From Kosakonia oryzae (lineage in GTDB: Bacteria > Pseudomonadota > Gammaproteobacteria > Enterobacterales > Enterobacteriaceae), in contig NZ_CP014007.2 of NCBI RefSeq assembly GCF_001658025.2, positions 4,092,001 to 4,156,000 of the forward strand: 64,000 nt of DNA, in the 5' to 3' direction. The notes beneath the pieces are model-generated. The model did no database searches. It saw only the letters and a program-made list of their open reading frames with translations, and was not told the origin of the DNA. Each line of letters opens with the position of its first letter. Position 1 is the stretch's first letter. Below, in pieces: positions 9,008 to 19,604 of this stretch. The position numbers and the translations under genes are program-made.

Positions 9008-11362
9008 CTATTTTGCCGTCACGACTTGCATACCAAAGGGTTCGTTCTGCAACGCAAGGCTGAGAACTTCTTCGATACGCTTAACCGGATGGATATCCAA
9101 ATCGGCCACAACGTTGTCCGGAATCTCTTCCAGGTCACGTTTGTTTTCGTAAGGAATCAGAACAGTCTTAATGCCCCCACGGTGCGCCGCTAACAGTTTT
9201 TCCTTCAGACCACCAATTGGCAGTACCTGGCCACGCAGGGTAATTTCACCCGTCATTGCCACGTCTGCGCGAACCGGGTTACCGGTCAGGCAGGAAACCA
9301 GCGCGGTACACATTGCGATACCAGCACTCGGACCATCTTTCGGCGTTGCGCCTTCCGGTACATGAACGTGGATATCGCGTTTTTCATAGAAATCGCCATT
9401 GATGCCGAGTTTCTCCGCACGGGCGCGAACAACGGTCAGCGCCGCCTGGATAGATTCCTGCATCACTTCGCCGAGCGAACCGGTATACGTCAGCTTACCT
9501 TTGCCCGGAACGCAGGCGGTTTCAATGGTCAGCAGATCGCCGCCCACTTCCGTCCACGCCAGCCCCGTCACTTGACCGACACGGTTTTCATCATCCGCGC
9601 GACCATAATCAAAGCGCTGAACACCCAGGTAGTCATGCAGGTTATCGCCGTTGATCTCAATGTGCTTCAGCGACGGATCCAGCAGCAGTTGTTTCACCGC
9701 CTTGCGGCACAGTTTGGAGATTTCGCGCTCCAGACCACGCACGCCAGCTTCACGGGTGTAGTAACGAATGATGCCGACGATTGCGCTGTCATCAACGGTC
9801 AACTCGCTCTCTTTCAGCGCGTTACGCTCAATCTGTTTGGTCAACAGGTGACGTTTTGCAATGTTCAGTTTTTCGTCTTCGGTGTAACCGGAAAGACGGA
9901 TCACTTCCATACGATCCAGCAACGGTGCTGGAATATTCATGGAGTTCGAGGTCGCGACAAACATCACATCGCTGAGATCGTAATCCACTTCCAGGTAGTG
10001 ATCGCTGAAGGCGACGTTCTGTTCCGGATCCAGTACTTCCAGCAGCGCCGAAGCCGGATCGCCGCGCATATCGGACGACATTTTGTCGATCTCATCGAGC
10101 AGGAACAGCGGGTTTTTCACACCCACTTTCGCCATCTTCTGGATCAGTTTACCCGGCATAGAACCGATGTAGGTACGGCGGTGACCGCGGATTTCCGCTT
10201 CGTCACGCACGCCGCCCAGCGCCATGCGGATGTATTTACGCCCGGTGGCTTTGGCAATCGATTGACCCAGAGAGGTTTTCCCCACCCCCGGAGGCCCAAC
10301 CAGACACAGGATCGGCCCTTTCAGCTTGTTCATACGGCTCTGCACCGCAAGATACTCAAGGATACGATCTTTCACGCGCTCAAGGCCGTAATGGTCGGTA
10401 TCGAGGATCTCCTGCGCCTGGCGAAGGTCTTTTTTGACCTTACTGCGCGCGTTCCACGGCACCTGCACCATCCATTCGATATAGCCGCGCACGACGGTCG
10501 CTTCCGCTGACATTGGCGACATCATTTTCAGCTTCTGCAGCTCGGATTCGGCTTTCTCTTTCGCCTCTTTCGGCATTTTTGCCGCATCGATTTTGCGTTT
10601 CAGCGCTTCGTTTTCGTCCGGCGCATCATCCATTTCACCCAGCTCTTTCTGAATGGCTTTCATTTGCTCATTCAGGTAGTACTCGCGCTGAGATTTTTCC
10701 ATCTGCTTTTTAACGCGGTTGCGAATACGTTTCTCAACCTGGAGCAGATCGATTTCAGATTCCATCATCGCCATCAGATATTCCAGACGTTCATTAACGT
10801 CGGACATCTCCAGAACAGACTGTTTATCAGCCAGTTTCAGCGGCATATGGGCAGCGATGGTATCAGCCAGACGTGCGGGATCGTCAATGCTGTTCAGCGA
10901 AGTCAGCACTTCCGGCGGAATTTTTTTGTTCAGTTTGATATAGCCTTCAAACTGGCTGATCGCCGTACGTACCAGCACTTCCTGCTCGCGCTCGTCGATA
11001 GCCGGCGAGTCGAGATATTCCGCTTTTGCAGAGAAGTGCTCGCCATCGTCGGCAAGCGTGGTAATGCGCGCGCGCTGCAACCCCTCGACCAGCACTTTTA
11101 CAGTGCCATCAGGCAGCTTCAGCATCTGCAGAATAGACGCCACGGTCCCGACGGTGAAAAGATCGTTTACACCCGGCTCATCCGTTGACGCTTCTTTCTG
11201 CGCAACCAGCATGATTTTTTTATCATGGTCCATGGCCGCTTCCAGACAACGGATCGATTTTTCCCGTCCAACAAATAAGGGAATGACCATGTGCGGATAA
11301 ACCACCACATCGCGCAACGGCAATACGGGGATTTCAATGCGTTCAGAACGCTCAGGATTCAT
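9008..11362 (-). CDS. lon: Lon, ATP-dependent AAA+ serine protease
   Basis: 784 residues, as in E. coli. An N-terminal substrate-binding LAN domain (about 10-200) is followed by a coiled-coil arm. The AAA+ module has Walker [11 protein letters not shown] (about 356-365) and Walker [12 protein letters not shown], and the protease domain has the Ser-Lys dyad in PKDGPSAG (Ser-679) and GGLKEK (Lys-722). It degrades misfolded proteins and regulators such as SulA and RcsA in the cytoplasm. The frame extends to 11470, but the start at 11362 ([12 protein letters not shown]) matches the family and has AGAGAGAG just upstream. A sigma-32-like promoter lies at 11443-11470. Confidence 0.98.
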   Translation of the reverse strand: MNPERSERIEIPVLPLRDVVVYPHMVIPLFVGREKSIRCLEAAMDHDKKIMLVAQKEASTDEPGVNDLFTVGTVASILQMLKLPDGTVKVLVEGLQRARITTLADDGEHFSAKAEYLDSPAIDEREQEVLVRTAISQFEGYIKLNKKIPPEVLTSLNSIDDPARLADTIAAHMPLKLADKQSVLEMSDVNERLEYLMAMMESEIDLLQVEKRIRNRVKKQMEKSQREYYLNEQMKAIQKELGEMDDAPDENEALKRKIDAAKMPKEAKEKAESELQKLKMMSPMSAEATVVRGYIEWMVQVPWNARSKVKKDLRQAQEILDTDHYGLERVKDRILEYLAVQSRMNKLKGPILCLVGPPGVGKTSLGQSIAKATGRKYIRMALGGVRDEAEIRGHRRTYIGSMPGKLIQKMAKVGVKNPLFLLDEIDKMSSDMRGDPASALLEVLDPEQNVAFSDHYLEVDYDLSDVMFVATSNSMNIPAPLLDRMEVIRLSGYTEDEKLNIAKRHLLTKQIERNALKESELTVDDSAIVGIIRYYTREAGVRGLEREISKLCRKAVKQLLLDPSLKHIEINGDNLHDYLGVQRFDYGRADDENRVGQVTGLAWTEVGGDLLTIETACVPGKGKLTYTGSLGEVMQESIQAALTVVRARAEKLGINGDFYEKRDIHVHVPEGATPKDGPSAGIAMCTALVSCLTGNPVRADVAMTGEITLRGQVLPIGGLKEKLLAAHRGGIKTVLIPYENKRDLEEIPDNVVADLDIHPVKRIEEVLSLALQNEPFGMQVVTAK

Positions 11363-11442
11363 AGAGCTCTCTCTTAGTTTAAAGTCCGCCAGGTAATCAG
11401 GTGACGTGACTGTGCAACACGCACCATTAACATGTAAAGCAG

Positions 11443-11470
11443 TATATGGGGATGTTTCCCACACATTCAA
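11443..11470 (-). promoter_or_regulatory. Heat-shock (sigma-32-type) promoter of lon
   Basis: On the minus strand TTGAA (11470-11466), a 14-bp spacer and CCCCATATA (11451-11443) fit the RpoH consensus CTTGAA-N13/17-CCCCATNT. It lies about 80 bp upstream of the lon start. The same segment is the known heat-shock promoter site in E. coli lon. Confidence 0.75.
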
Positions 11471-11482
11471 CGGCGGGAATAC

Positions 11483-11519
11483 GGAAAAATAGAAGGGGAG
11501 ATAAAATCCCCCCTTTTTG
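11483..11519 (-). terminator. Intrinsic terminator of clpX
   Basis: Stem AAGGGG/CCCCTT around an AT-rich loop, followed on the minus strand by CTATTTTTCC, about 30 bp after the clpX stop. It separates clpPX from the lon promoter. Confidence 0.6.
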
Positions 11520-11545
11520 GTTAACTGATTGTAAGAATTGGTGAA

Positions 11546-12820
11546 TTATTCGCCAGATGCCTGCTGTGCTTCCGGTTTGCCGTAAATCAGCAGCGGTTTG
11601 CTTTGGCCAGCGATAACCGACTCGTCAATGACCACTTTCTCAACATCTTCCATCGACGGCAGATCGTACATGGTATCGAGCAGAGCAGCTTCTACAATGG
11701 AACGCAGGCCACGAGCACCGGTTTTGCGCACCATTGCTTTCTTGGCGATCGCATCCAGGGCTTCGTCGCGGAACTCAAGATCCACACCTTCCAGATTGAA
11801 CAGCGCCTGATACTGCTTGGTCAGCGCATTTTTCGGCTCTTTCAGGATTTGAATCAGCGCTTCTTCGCTCAGCTCGCTCAGCGTCGCCACCACCGGCAGA
11901 CGGCCGATGAACTCAGGAATCAGACCAAATTTGATCAAATCTTCCGGCTCAACCTGCGCCAGCAGCTCGCCTTCGTTGGCTTTTTCAGATTTGCCTTTCA
12001 CCGTCGCGCCGAAGCCAATGCCCGACCCGGTTTCAACACGGTGGGAAATCACTTTGTCGAGACCAGCAAATGCGCCGCCGCAAATGAACAGGATTTTCGA
12101 GGTATCAACCTGCAAAAACTCCTGCTGCGGGTGCTTACGTCCACCCTGCGGCGGAACCGCAGCCACAGTGCCTTCAATCAGTTTCAGCAACGCCTGCTGC
12201 ACGCCTTCACCGGAAACATCACGCGTAATTGACGGGTTGTCGGATTTACGGGAGATCTTGTCGATCTCATCGATGTAAACAATTCCGCGCTGCGCTTTCT
12301 GCACATCGTAGTCGCATTTTTGCAGCAGTTTCTGAATGATATTTTCGACGTCTTCCCCCACGTAACCGGCTTCGGTCAACGTAGTGGCATCCGCCATAGT
12401 GAACGGCACATCCAGCAAACGCGCCAGCGTTTCAGCCAGCAGCGTCTTACCGGAACCGGTCGGCCCAATTAGCAGAATGTTACTTTTGCCCAGTTCAACG
12501 CCATTGCTGGTATCGCCATTGCGCAGGCGTTTGTAGTGGTTATAGACCGCCACTGCCAGCACTTTTTTCGCCTGTTCCTGGCCAATGACATAGTCATCCA
12601 GATGGTGGCGGATTTCGTGCGGGGTCGGCAGCGCGCTGCGCTCGCGATGCGGCGCAACTTCTTTAATCTCTTCGCGAATAATGTCGTTACACAGATCCAC
12701 ACATTCGTCGCAGATATACACGGACGGCCCGGCGATCAGCTTACGCACTTCATGCTGGCTTTTGCCGCAAAAAGAGCAATACAACAGTTTGCCCGAACCA
12801 TCTTTGCGTTTATCTGTCAT
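11546..12820 (-). CDS. clpX: ClpX, ATP-dependent unfoldase of ClpXP
   Basis: 424 residues, as in E. coli. An N-terminal C4 zinc-binding domain (CSFCGKSQ...CDECVDLC, 15-39) precedes the AAA+ domain, with Walker [12 protein letters not shown] (about 120) and Walker [11 protein letters not shown] (about 180). The ClpP-docking IGF loop reads GIGFGA, and pore loop 1 is GYVGED. It unfolds ssrA-tagged and other substrates and feeds them to ClpP. It follows clpP by 128 bp on the same strand, forming the usual clpP-clpX operon. Confidence 0.98.
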   Translation of the reverse strand: MTDKRKDGSGKLLYCSFCGKSQHEVRKLIAGPSVYICDECVDLCNDIIREEIKEVAPHRERSALPTPHEIRHHLDDYVIGQEQAKKVLAVAVYNHYKRLRNGDTSNGVELGKSNILLIGPTGSGKTLLAETLARLLDVPFTMADATTLTEAGYVGEDVENIIQKLLQKCDYDVQKAQRGIVYIDEIDKISRKSDNPSITRDVSGEGVQQALLKLIEGTVAAVPPQGGRKHPQQEFLQVDTSKILFICGGAFAGLDKVISHRVETGSGIGFGATVKGKSEKANEGELLAQVEPEDLIKFGLIPEFIGRLPVVATLSELSEEALIQILKEPKNALTKQYQALFNLEGVDLEFRDEALDAIAKKAMVRKTGARGLRSIVEAALLDTMYDLPSMEDVEKVVIDESVIAGQSKPLLIYGKPEAQQASGE

Positions 12821-12948
12821 GAGTCAAAACCTCTTAATCTGTTCTTTGTGCCGCACATGACGACGCAAATGCCATTCCAGGCGCAAAACGTTACTCAAAC
12901 ATAATGCCGCTTGCATCACATAGTATAGCGGCACATGCAATCTGAGCA

Positions 12949-13572
12949 TTAGTTACGATGGGTTAAAATTGAGTCAACCAGACCGTAATCCACAGCTTCT
13001 TGCGCAGCAAGGAAGCGGTCACGTTCGGTATCACGTTCAATTTGCTCTAAAGATTGACCCGTGTGATGCGCCATAAGTTCATTCATACGGCCTTTCACTT
13101 TCAGGATTTCGCGAGCGTGAATTTCGATATCCGTCGCCTGGCCCTGGTAGCCGCCCAGCGGCTGGTGAATCATCACACGTGAATTCGGCAGGCAGAAACG
13201 CTTGCCTTTTGCGCCCGCCGTCAGCAGAAATGCGCCCATTGACGCGGCCTGACCCATACAAATGGTACTGACGTCCGGCTTAATAAATTGCATGGTGTCG
13301 TAAATCGACATCCCGGCAGTAATCACGCCGCCCGGAGAGTTAATATACAGGTAAATGTCTTTTTCCGGATTTTCCGCTTCCAGAAAGAGCATTTGAGCCA
13401 CAATCAGGTTTGCCATATGGTCTTCGACCTGGCCGGTGAGAAAAATCACGCGTTCCTTGAGAAGACGGGAGTAGATATCGAAAGAGCGCTCACCGCGTGA
13501 GGTCTGTTCAATAACCATTGGCACCAGAGCCATATGGGGTGCAAAGTTATCTCGTTCGCCGCTGTATGACAT
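12949..13572 (-). CDS. clpP: ClpP, serine protease subunit of ClpXP/ClpAP
   Basis: 207 residues, the E. coli length, including the short propeptide [15 protein letters not shown] that is autocleaved. The catalytic triad is Ser in [12 protein letters not shown], His in [10 protein letters not shown] and Asp in TERDRFLA. It assembles as a double heptameric ring peptidase in the cytoplasm, docked by ClpX or ClpA. Start codon preceded by CAGGAGACGGAA, a strong ribosome-binding site. First gene of clpPX, with a sigma-32-like promoter about 120 bp upstream. Confidence 0.98.
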   Translation of the reverse strand: MSYSGERDNFAPHMALVPMVIEQTSRGERSFDIYSRLLKERVIFLTGQVEDHMANLIVAQMLFLEAENPEKDIYLYINSPGGVITAGMSIYDTMQFIKPDVSTICMGQAASMGAFLLTAGAKGKRFCLPNSRVMIHQPLGGYQGQATDIEIHAREILKVKGRMNELMAHHTGQSLEQIERDTERDRFLAAQEAVDYGLVDSILTHRN

Positions 13573-13695
13573 TTCCGTCTCCTGGATAAAAAAATAAACT
13601 AACCTGCTTTACTGATTGTACTTGAGTGAGCGGGATCTGACTATGACCCCTCACGGACGGATTATCAGCCAGAGCCTTTACTGCCAGTACCCTCT

Positions 13696-13725
13696 TTAGT
13701 GGGGATGGCCAAGCCTGTTTTCAAG
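13696..13725 (-). promoter_or_regulatory. Heat-shock (sigma-32-type) promoter of clpP
   Basis: On the minus strand CTTGAA (13725-13720), a 15-bp spacer and CCCCACTAA (13704-13696) fit the RpoH consensus. It lies 124-153 bp upstream of the clpP start codon. Confidence 0.7.
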
Positions 13726-13797
13726 CATAACAATCTTTTGCTGTTACGCTAATACTGAAACGCTCTTTTAGCACACATCTGTAAATGTCAATACGAT

Positions 13798-13832
13798 AAA
13801 AAAAGCCCGCCACCAGCAGGTGACGGGCTTAT
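13798..13832 (-). terminator. Intrinsic terminator of tig
   Basis: Stem GCCCGTCACC/GGTGGCGGGC with a TGCT loop, followed by TTTTTTTAT on the minus strand, 26 bp beyond the tig stop. Confidence 0.85.
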
Positions 13833-13857
13833 TACATTTCGCTAACGCTGAAGCCGA

Positions 13858-15165
<1,308 letters not shown>

Positions 15166-15429
15166 TCAAAAAATCACAGTGCTCGGTCAACTCTACTCTG
15201 CGAAGCAAACCTTTTCGCTTTGCAGAACCGGGATGTTCTCTCCAATCAGAAAACACATTCCCTGTCGTCAGAAGCATCCCGAAGACATTCCGAAAAATAA
15301 GACGCAGCATTATAGCGGCATCACAGATATGAGTCGAGAAGGGGAATGGCGCAATGATGCGCCATTTTTCACACTTCTGAAGCAATTTCGCTCAAAAAAT
15401 TGCGTTTCTCGCTCAAAATTCAGGCAAAA

Positions 15430-15455
15430 CAAAACGGCCCGCAGGCCGTTTTTAC
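15430..15455. terminator. Bidirectional terminator between bolA and tig
   Basis: Stem AACGGCC/GGCCGTT at 15433-15450 with T-rich tracts on both sides. Read on the minus strand it follows the bolA stop by about 55 bp and ends in TTTTGTTTT. The rest of the 351-bp gap between bolA and tig holds the tig promoter region; nothing else was recognised. Confidence 0.7.
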
Positions 15456-15507
15456 ATAATCTGCATGCAACATACTGGAAAAGTTCAGACGGTTGCAACC
15501 TGGTTTT

Positions 15508-15825
15508 CTAAGCGATGCTTCCGGCGCCCCGGCATGCAGGCGAGGTCAGGAGGGTGTCCTGCAAACCTTCCCACTCTTTGAGTGTATAAGTATGCAGCGC
15601 AAGGGCATGAATTGTCGTTGCCAGTTCGTCAGTCAACGTACCGTAGATCATACGATGGCGATTAAGAAAACGTTCTCCGGTAAAGCGGTCGCTTACCAGC
15701 ACCACTTTGAAATGGCTTTCGGAACCCGCCGGAACGTTGTGACGGTAACTTTCATCAACGACTTCAAGTAATACAGGCTCGAATGCCGCTTTCAATTTTG
15801 CTTCTATCTGTTCACGCATCATCAT
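15508..15825 (-). CDS. bolA: BolA, stress-induced morphogen and Fe-S/glutaredoxin partner
   Basis: 105 residues, as in E. coli. The BolA fold motif [29 protein letters not shown]-type region (residues about 31-60) is fully conserved, including the His involved in [2Fe-2S] binding with monothiol glutaredoxin. In E. coli it is RpoS-controlled and alters cell shape through penicillin-binding-protein genes. The start is Met-Met-Met with GGAGG 9 bases upstream. It is divergent from yajG, with a 301-bp gap in which I recognise no specific operator. Confidence 0.95.
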   Translation of the reverse strand: MMMREQIEAKLKAAFEPVLLEVVDESYRHNVPAGSESHFKVVLVSDRFTGERFLNRHRMIYGTLTDELATTIHALALHTYTLKEWEGLQDTLLTSPACRGAGSIA

Positions 15826-16126
15826 GATGTTACGCCTCCGACAACGCTGAGATGCCAGCCATCTCTTTAAATGTTAGCCGCTTTTACCGTTTTCATAACA
15901 ATAAAACAACAAAAAATTAGCGTTCGTCTGATTTGCCCGCTCAACGCGATGAAGTCTACTAAAAGACGGCGGATTTTTACCATCCCGCTTCAACAACCTG
16001 TTTTTTGATGCCGAAAAAGCACAAGGCGATGAATTTACATACGTTGAGGACTTCCCCTTAACGGCGGCGATGTTATGATGACGAGAATTTTTCCCCAAAC
16101 GCTTACGATCCCTTGAGAGCCTGAAC

Positions 16127-16705
16127 ATGTTTAAAAAACTACTCTTCCCGTTGGTCGCTTTATTTATGCTGGCCGGGTGCGCTACCCCGCCGACAACGCT
16201 TGAAATTTCTCCGAAAATCACCCTGCCGCAGCAGGATCCGAGCCTGATGGGCGTGACCGTTAGCATTACCGGTGCCGATCAACGTCAGGACCAGGCGCTG
16301 GCAAAAGTAACCCGTGACAATCAGCTGGTCACCCTAACCGCCTCCCGCGATCTGCGTTTCCTGTTACAGGAAGTGCTGGAGAAACAGATGACGGCGCGCG
16401 GCTATATGATCGGGCCGAACGGCGCGGTAAACCTGCAAATCATTGTTAACCAATTGTATGCCGACGTTTCTCAGGGCAACGTGCGTTACAACATCGCCAC
16501 CAAAGCGGATATCGCCATCATTGCCACCGCAGCCAATGGCAACAAGATGACGAAAAACTACCGCGCCAGCTATAACGTCGAAGGCGCTTTCCAGGCGACT
16601 AACGACAAAATCACTACCGCGGTTAACAGCGTGCTGACCGACACTATCGCGGATATGTCTCAGGACACCAGCGTCCACGATTTCATCAAGCAAAACGCCC
16701 GCTAA
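16127..16705 (+). CDS. yajG: YajG, outer-membrane-type lipoprotein of unknown function
   Basis: 192 residues. The lipoprotein signal peptide MFKKLLFPLVALFMLAGC has the lipobox LAGC at Cys-18. Residues +2/+3 after the cysteine are Ala-Thr, with no Asp at +2, so Lol-dependent transport to the outer membrane is expected. The rest is a single YajG-family domain. It precedes ampG by 40 bp with a terminator-like hairpin between them, the same arrangement as in E. coli. Function is not established. Confidence 0.9.
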   Translation: MFKKLLFPLVALFMLAGCATPPTTLEISPKITLPQQDPSLMGVTVSITGADQRQDQALAKVTRDNQLVTLTASRDLRFLLQEVLEKQMTARGYMIGPNGAVNLQIIVNQLYADVSQGNVRYNIATKADIAIIATAANGNKMTKNYRASYNVEGAFQATNDKITTAVNSVLTDTIADMSQDTSVHDFIKQNAR

Positions 16706-16709
16706 TTGC

Positions 16710-16740
16710 TGCACTGGCCCGGTTTTACGGGCCAGTTTTT
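16710..16740 (+). terminator. Terminator-like hairpin between yajG and ampG
   Basis: Stem CTGGCCCG/CGGGCCAG with a GTTTTA loop followed by TTTTTATC. It ends only a few bases before the ampG ATG, so it may attenuate read-through and also affect ampG translation. Confidence 0.65.
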
Positions 16741-16745
16741 ATCTC

Positions 16746-18221
16746 ATGTCGAGCCACTACTTACGCATCTTCACGCAGCCCAAATCAGCGATTCTGCTTA
16801 TCCTGGGTTTTGCCTCCGGTTTACCCCTTGCCCTGACCAGCGGTACGCTTCAGGCATGGATGACCGTTGAAAACGTCGATCTTAAAACCATCGGTTTCTT
16901 CTCGCTGGTCGGCCAGGCCTACGTCTTTAAATTCCTCTGGTCGCCGCTCATGGATCGCTACACGCCGCCGCTATTGGGAAGGCGTCGCGGCTGGCTACTG
17001 CTGACGCAACTGATATTGCTGGCCTCCATCGCCGGAATGGGCTTCCTTGATCCGGCCAACCACCTGCGCTGGATGGCAGCGCTGGCTGTGCTGATTGCCT
17101 TCTGTTCCGCCTCGCAGGATATTGTGTTCGATGCCTGGAAAACGGATGTCCTGCCTGTTGAAGAGCGCGGCGCTGGCGCAGCCATTAGCGTACTCGGCTA
17201 TCGCCTTGGCATGCTGGTTTCCGGTGGGCTGGCGCTGTGGCTCGCCGACCGCTGGCTCGGCTGGCAAGGAATGTACTGGCTGATGGCCGCACTGCTGATC
17301 CCTTGTATTATTGCCACCCTGCTGGCACCGGAGCCAACGGACACCATCCCGGTGCCGAAAACGCTGGAGCAGGCGGTTGTCGAGCCGCTGCGTGATTTCT
17401 TCGGCCGCAATAATGCCTGGCTGATTTTACTGCTGATCGTGCTGTATAAACTCGGCGATGCTTTCGCCATGAGCCTGACGACCACCTTTTTGATTCGCGG
17501 CGTCGGGTTTGACGCAGGCGAAGTCGGCGTGGTCAACAAAACGCTGGGGCTGGCAGCAACAATCATTGGCGCGCTGTATGGCGGGGTATTAATGCAGCGC
17601 CTCTCTCTGTTCCGCGCGTTAATGATCTTCGGATTTTTACAGGCGGTTTCCAATGCCGGTTACTGGCTGCTGTCTACCACGCAGAAAGATATCGTCAACA
17701 TGGGTGCCGCCGTGTTCTTCGAGAATCTGTGCGGCGGCATGGGGACGGCGGCATTTGTCGCGTTATTAATGACGCTTTGCAATAAATCCTTCTCCGCAAC
17801 CCAGTTTGCTCTGCTTTCGGCGCTATCCGCTGTCGGACGCGTGTACGTCGGCCCGCTGGCAGGCTGGTTTGTAGAAACCTACAGTTGGTCAACCTTTTAT
17901 CTCTTCTCCATCATTGCCGCCGCGCCGGGCCTGCTGCTGCTGGCAATGTGTAAGAGGACGCTGGAATTTACCCAACAGAGCGGGCATTTCATGCCGCGCA
18001 GCGAATATCCGTCTGCCTACCGTCTGGCCTTGCGCATACTGAGTGTCGGCTGCCTGCTGCTTAGCGGCTGGCTGGTGGTGCTTATTATAACGGCCAGCGG
18101 AATAGCGAACTGGACCATTGGCAGCTGGCTTCTCGAAGGCGGCGCACTGCTGGCGATTGTCGGCATTCTGTTCGGCGGGCTGCTGGATCTGCTGGCGCTG
18201 CGCAAAACGCAGTTGATGTGA
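16746..18221 (+). CDS. ampG: AmpG, muropeptide permease
   Basis: 491 residues, the E. coli length. A major-facilitator transporter with about 12-14 hydrophobic segments, starting MSSHYLRIFTQPKSAILLIL. The intracellular loop motif LMDRYTPPLLGRRRGWLL between helices 2 and 3 matches the MFS A-type motif. It imports GlcNAc-anhydroMurNAc peptides from the periplasm for cell-wall recycling, and so feeds the signal for AmpC beta-lactamase induction where ampR/ampC exist. Transcription is probably linked to yajG. Confidence 0.96.
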   Translation: MSSHYLRIFTQPKSAILLILGFASGLPLALTSGTLQAWMTVENVDLKTIGFFSLVGQAYVFKFLWSPLMDRYTPPLLGRRRGWLLLTQLILLASIAGMGFLDPANHLRWMAALAVLIAFCSASQDIVFDAWKTDVLPVEERGAGAAISVLGYRLGMLVSGGLALWLADRWLGWQGMYWLMAALLIPCIIATLLAPEPTDTIPVPKTLEQAVVEPLRDFFGRNNAWLILLLIVLYKLGDAFAMSLTTTFLIRGVGFDAGEVGVVNKTLGLAATIIGALYGGVLMQRLSLFRALMIFGFLQAVSNAGYWLLSTTQKDIVNMGAAVFFENLCGGMGTAAFVALLMTLCNKSFSATQFALLSALSAVGRVYVGPLAGWFVETYSWSTFYLFSIIAAAPGLLLLAMCKRTLEFTQQSGHFMPRSEYPSAYRLALRILSVGCLLLSGWLVVLIITASGIANWTIGSWLLEGGALLAIVGILFGGLLDLLALRKTQLM

Positions 18222-18225
18222 ACAC

Positions 18226-18253
18226 AGCGCTTACCCGATAGCAGGTAAGCGCT
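18226..18253. terminator. Hairpin between convergent ampG and the J-domain gene
   Basis: Perfect 10-bp inverted repeat AGCGCTTACC/GGTAAGCGCT with an 8-base loop, located 5 bp past ampG and 8 bp before the end of the convergent gene. T-runs are poor on both sides, so termination efficiency is uncertain. Confidence 0.5.
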
Positions 18254-18260
18254 GGCGTTA

Positions 18261-19604
18261 TTAATAGAAGAAAAATAGCCCGCGCAGGACGTGGGTGAAG
18301 AGCGCCGGTAAAATAATCACGCCGACGGCGGTGATTATTGGCGAAAATTGCTGCAAAAACGCGACGGGTAACATAAACATAAACGCAACCCCTTTGAAGG
18401 GCATCGCGTACCACTGATGTCGGTTACGGCTAATTACCCACCAGGCGGGATAAGCCAGCACAGCGGTCAGCATCATGACGCGAGAAACACCTTTGTACAC
18501 TGGCGGGTAGCTGAAGACCACTTCATATAAATGAAACAGCGGGATCGCCAGCATAATCCATCCCAGTAGCCACAAGAGCGGCAGCACTGCCCTGGCGCTA
18601 CGTTTTCCCTGCTCATAATACGCCAGTAAAAGCGGCATGACCCATAGATAGACGATAAGACTCCCCACTATCGCCGCAGCCTGCCCTGCCATTGCGGGTG
18701 CGACCCGCACCTGTAACCAGGCAGCCACGCCCCAGAACCAGAGCGCTGCAACCTCTCTCCAGCTCAACAAAAAGTGCGGCGAGGAGATATATTCCAGCAG
18801 TTCGGGATTCAGACGGTCCAGCAGTTGCGGATAGTGATATTTAATTGTCGCAACATGATTGACCAGTTGTTGCGTGAAACCGGGAATCAGTTTCGCCCAC
18901 CACGGCACCCTTTTCACCTCGCCAGACAGCAGCCGCCAGGCCAGTTTCGCTTGCCTGTCATTTGTGCTTTGCCGCGCCAGATACGCCCAGTGCTCCTCGG
19001 CTTCACTCAGCGCAACTTGCTGTTCAATGGCCTCAACCACCCAGTGCGGGATATGCCTGACGCGATAGCCGTCCAGCTCCCAGCCCATAATATCGGAGAC
19101 TTCACTGACCAGGCTGCGCGTAATGCCTTTGCGCTCGCTTAACGCCTGCGCCAGCGCAAGGCTGAAAACAGCGCGCGCGTCCAGAGCATCCGGCAGTTCA
19201 TGATCCAGATACTCACGCAAGGCTTTCAGCGCAGGCATTTCATCGGTTAAGAGCCGGACGGAAAAACGCTCTGCGTCATCTTCCAGCGCCTCGCGTTGCC
19301 AGTCGGGTTGCAGGGCGATGTCGTGATGTCCTTCCAGCGTGCGCAGATAATCCTGTGCGCTGGAGAGCGTCACTTCGCTATGGTCAGCTTCGTCCGCTGC
19401 GGGTTCATCCTCTTCTTCGTCCTGCCACATCGCCGCATTGCTGGCGTATTGCTTTGCGAGATCGAACGCTTCCCGCAGTTGCTGGTAACCCTGAGGATCT
19501 TTATCAGGGCGATGCAGTTTAAGCTGGCGGGCGTAGGCCCGGCGGATAGCGGATTCATCCGTAGTGGCATCGATGCCAAGGGTTTCCCAGATAGTCATCG
19601 CCAT
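18261..19604 (-). CDS. J-domain membrane protein (DjlB/DjlC-like), partner of the HscC-like Hsp70
   Basis: 447 residues. The N-terminal J-like domain (1-55) begins TIWETLGIDATTDESAIRRA, and the loop that normally reads HPD is LHRPDKDP (Arg-32, Pro-33, Asp-34), as I recall for DjlB/DjlC. An acidic linker (DEEEDEPAADEADHSE) follows at about 63-78. The C-terminal third has about five hydrophobic segments (from about residue 290). In E. coli, DjlB and DjlC stimulate HscC. The start codon overlaps the hscC-like stop (TAATG), so the two are translationally coupled. E. coli carries its set near lip-holA, not here. Specific orthology to djlB or djlC cannot be decided. Confidence 0.75.
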   Translation of the reverse strand: MAMTIWETLGIDATTDESAIRRAYARQLKLHRPDKDPQGYQQLREAFDLAKQYASNAAMWQDEEEDEPAADEADHSEVTLSSAQDYLRTLEGHHDIALQPDWQREALEDDAERFSVRLLTDEMPALKALREYLDHELPDALDARAVFSLALAQALSERKGITRSLVSEVSDIMGWELDGYRVRHIPHWVVEAIEQQVALSEAEEHWAYLARQSTNDRQAKLAWRLLSGEVKRVPWWAKLIPGFTQQLVNHVATIKYHYPQLLDRLNPELLEYISSPHFLLSWREVAALWFWGVAAWLQVRVAPAMAGQAAAIVGSLIVYLWVMPLLLAYYEQGKRSARAVLPLLWLLGWIMLAIPLFHLYEVVFSYPPVYKGVSRVMMLTAVLAYPAWWVISRNRHQWYAMPFKGVAFMFMLPVAFLQQFSPIITAVGVIILPALFTHVLRGLFFFY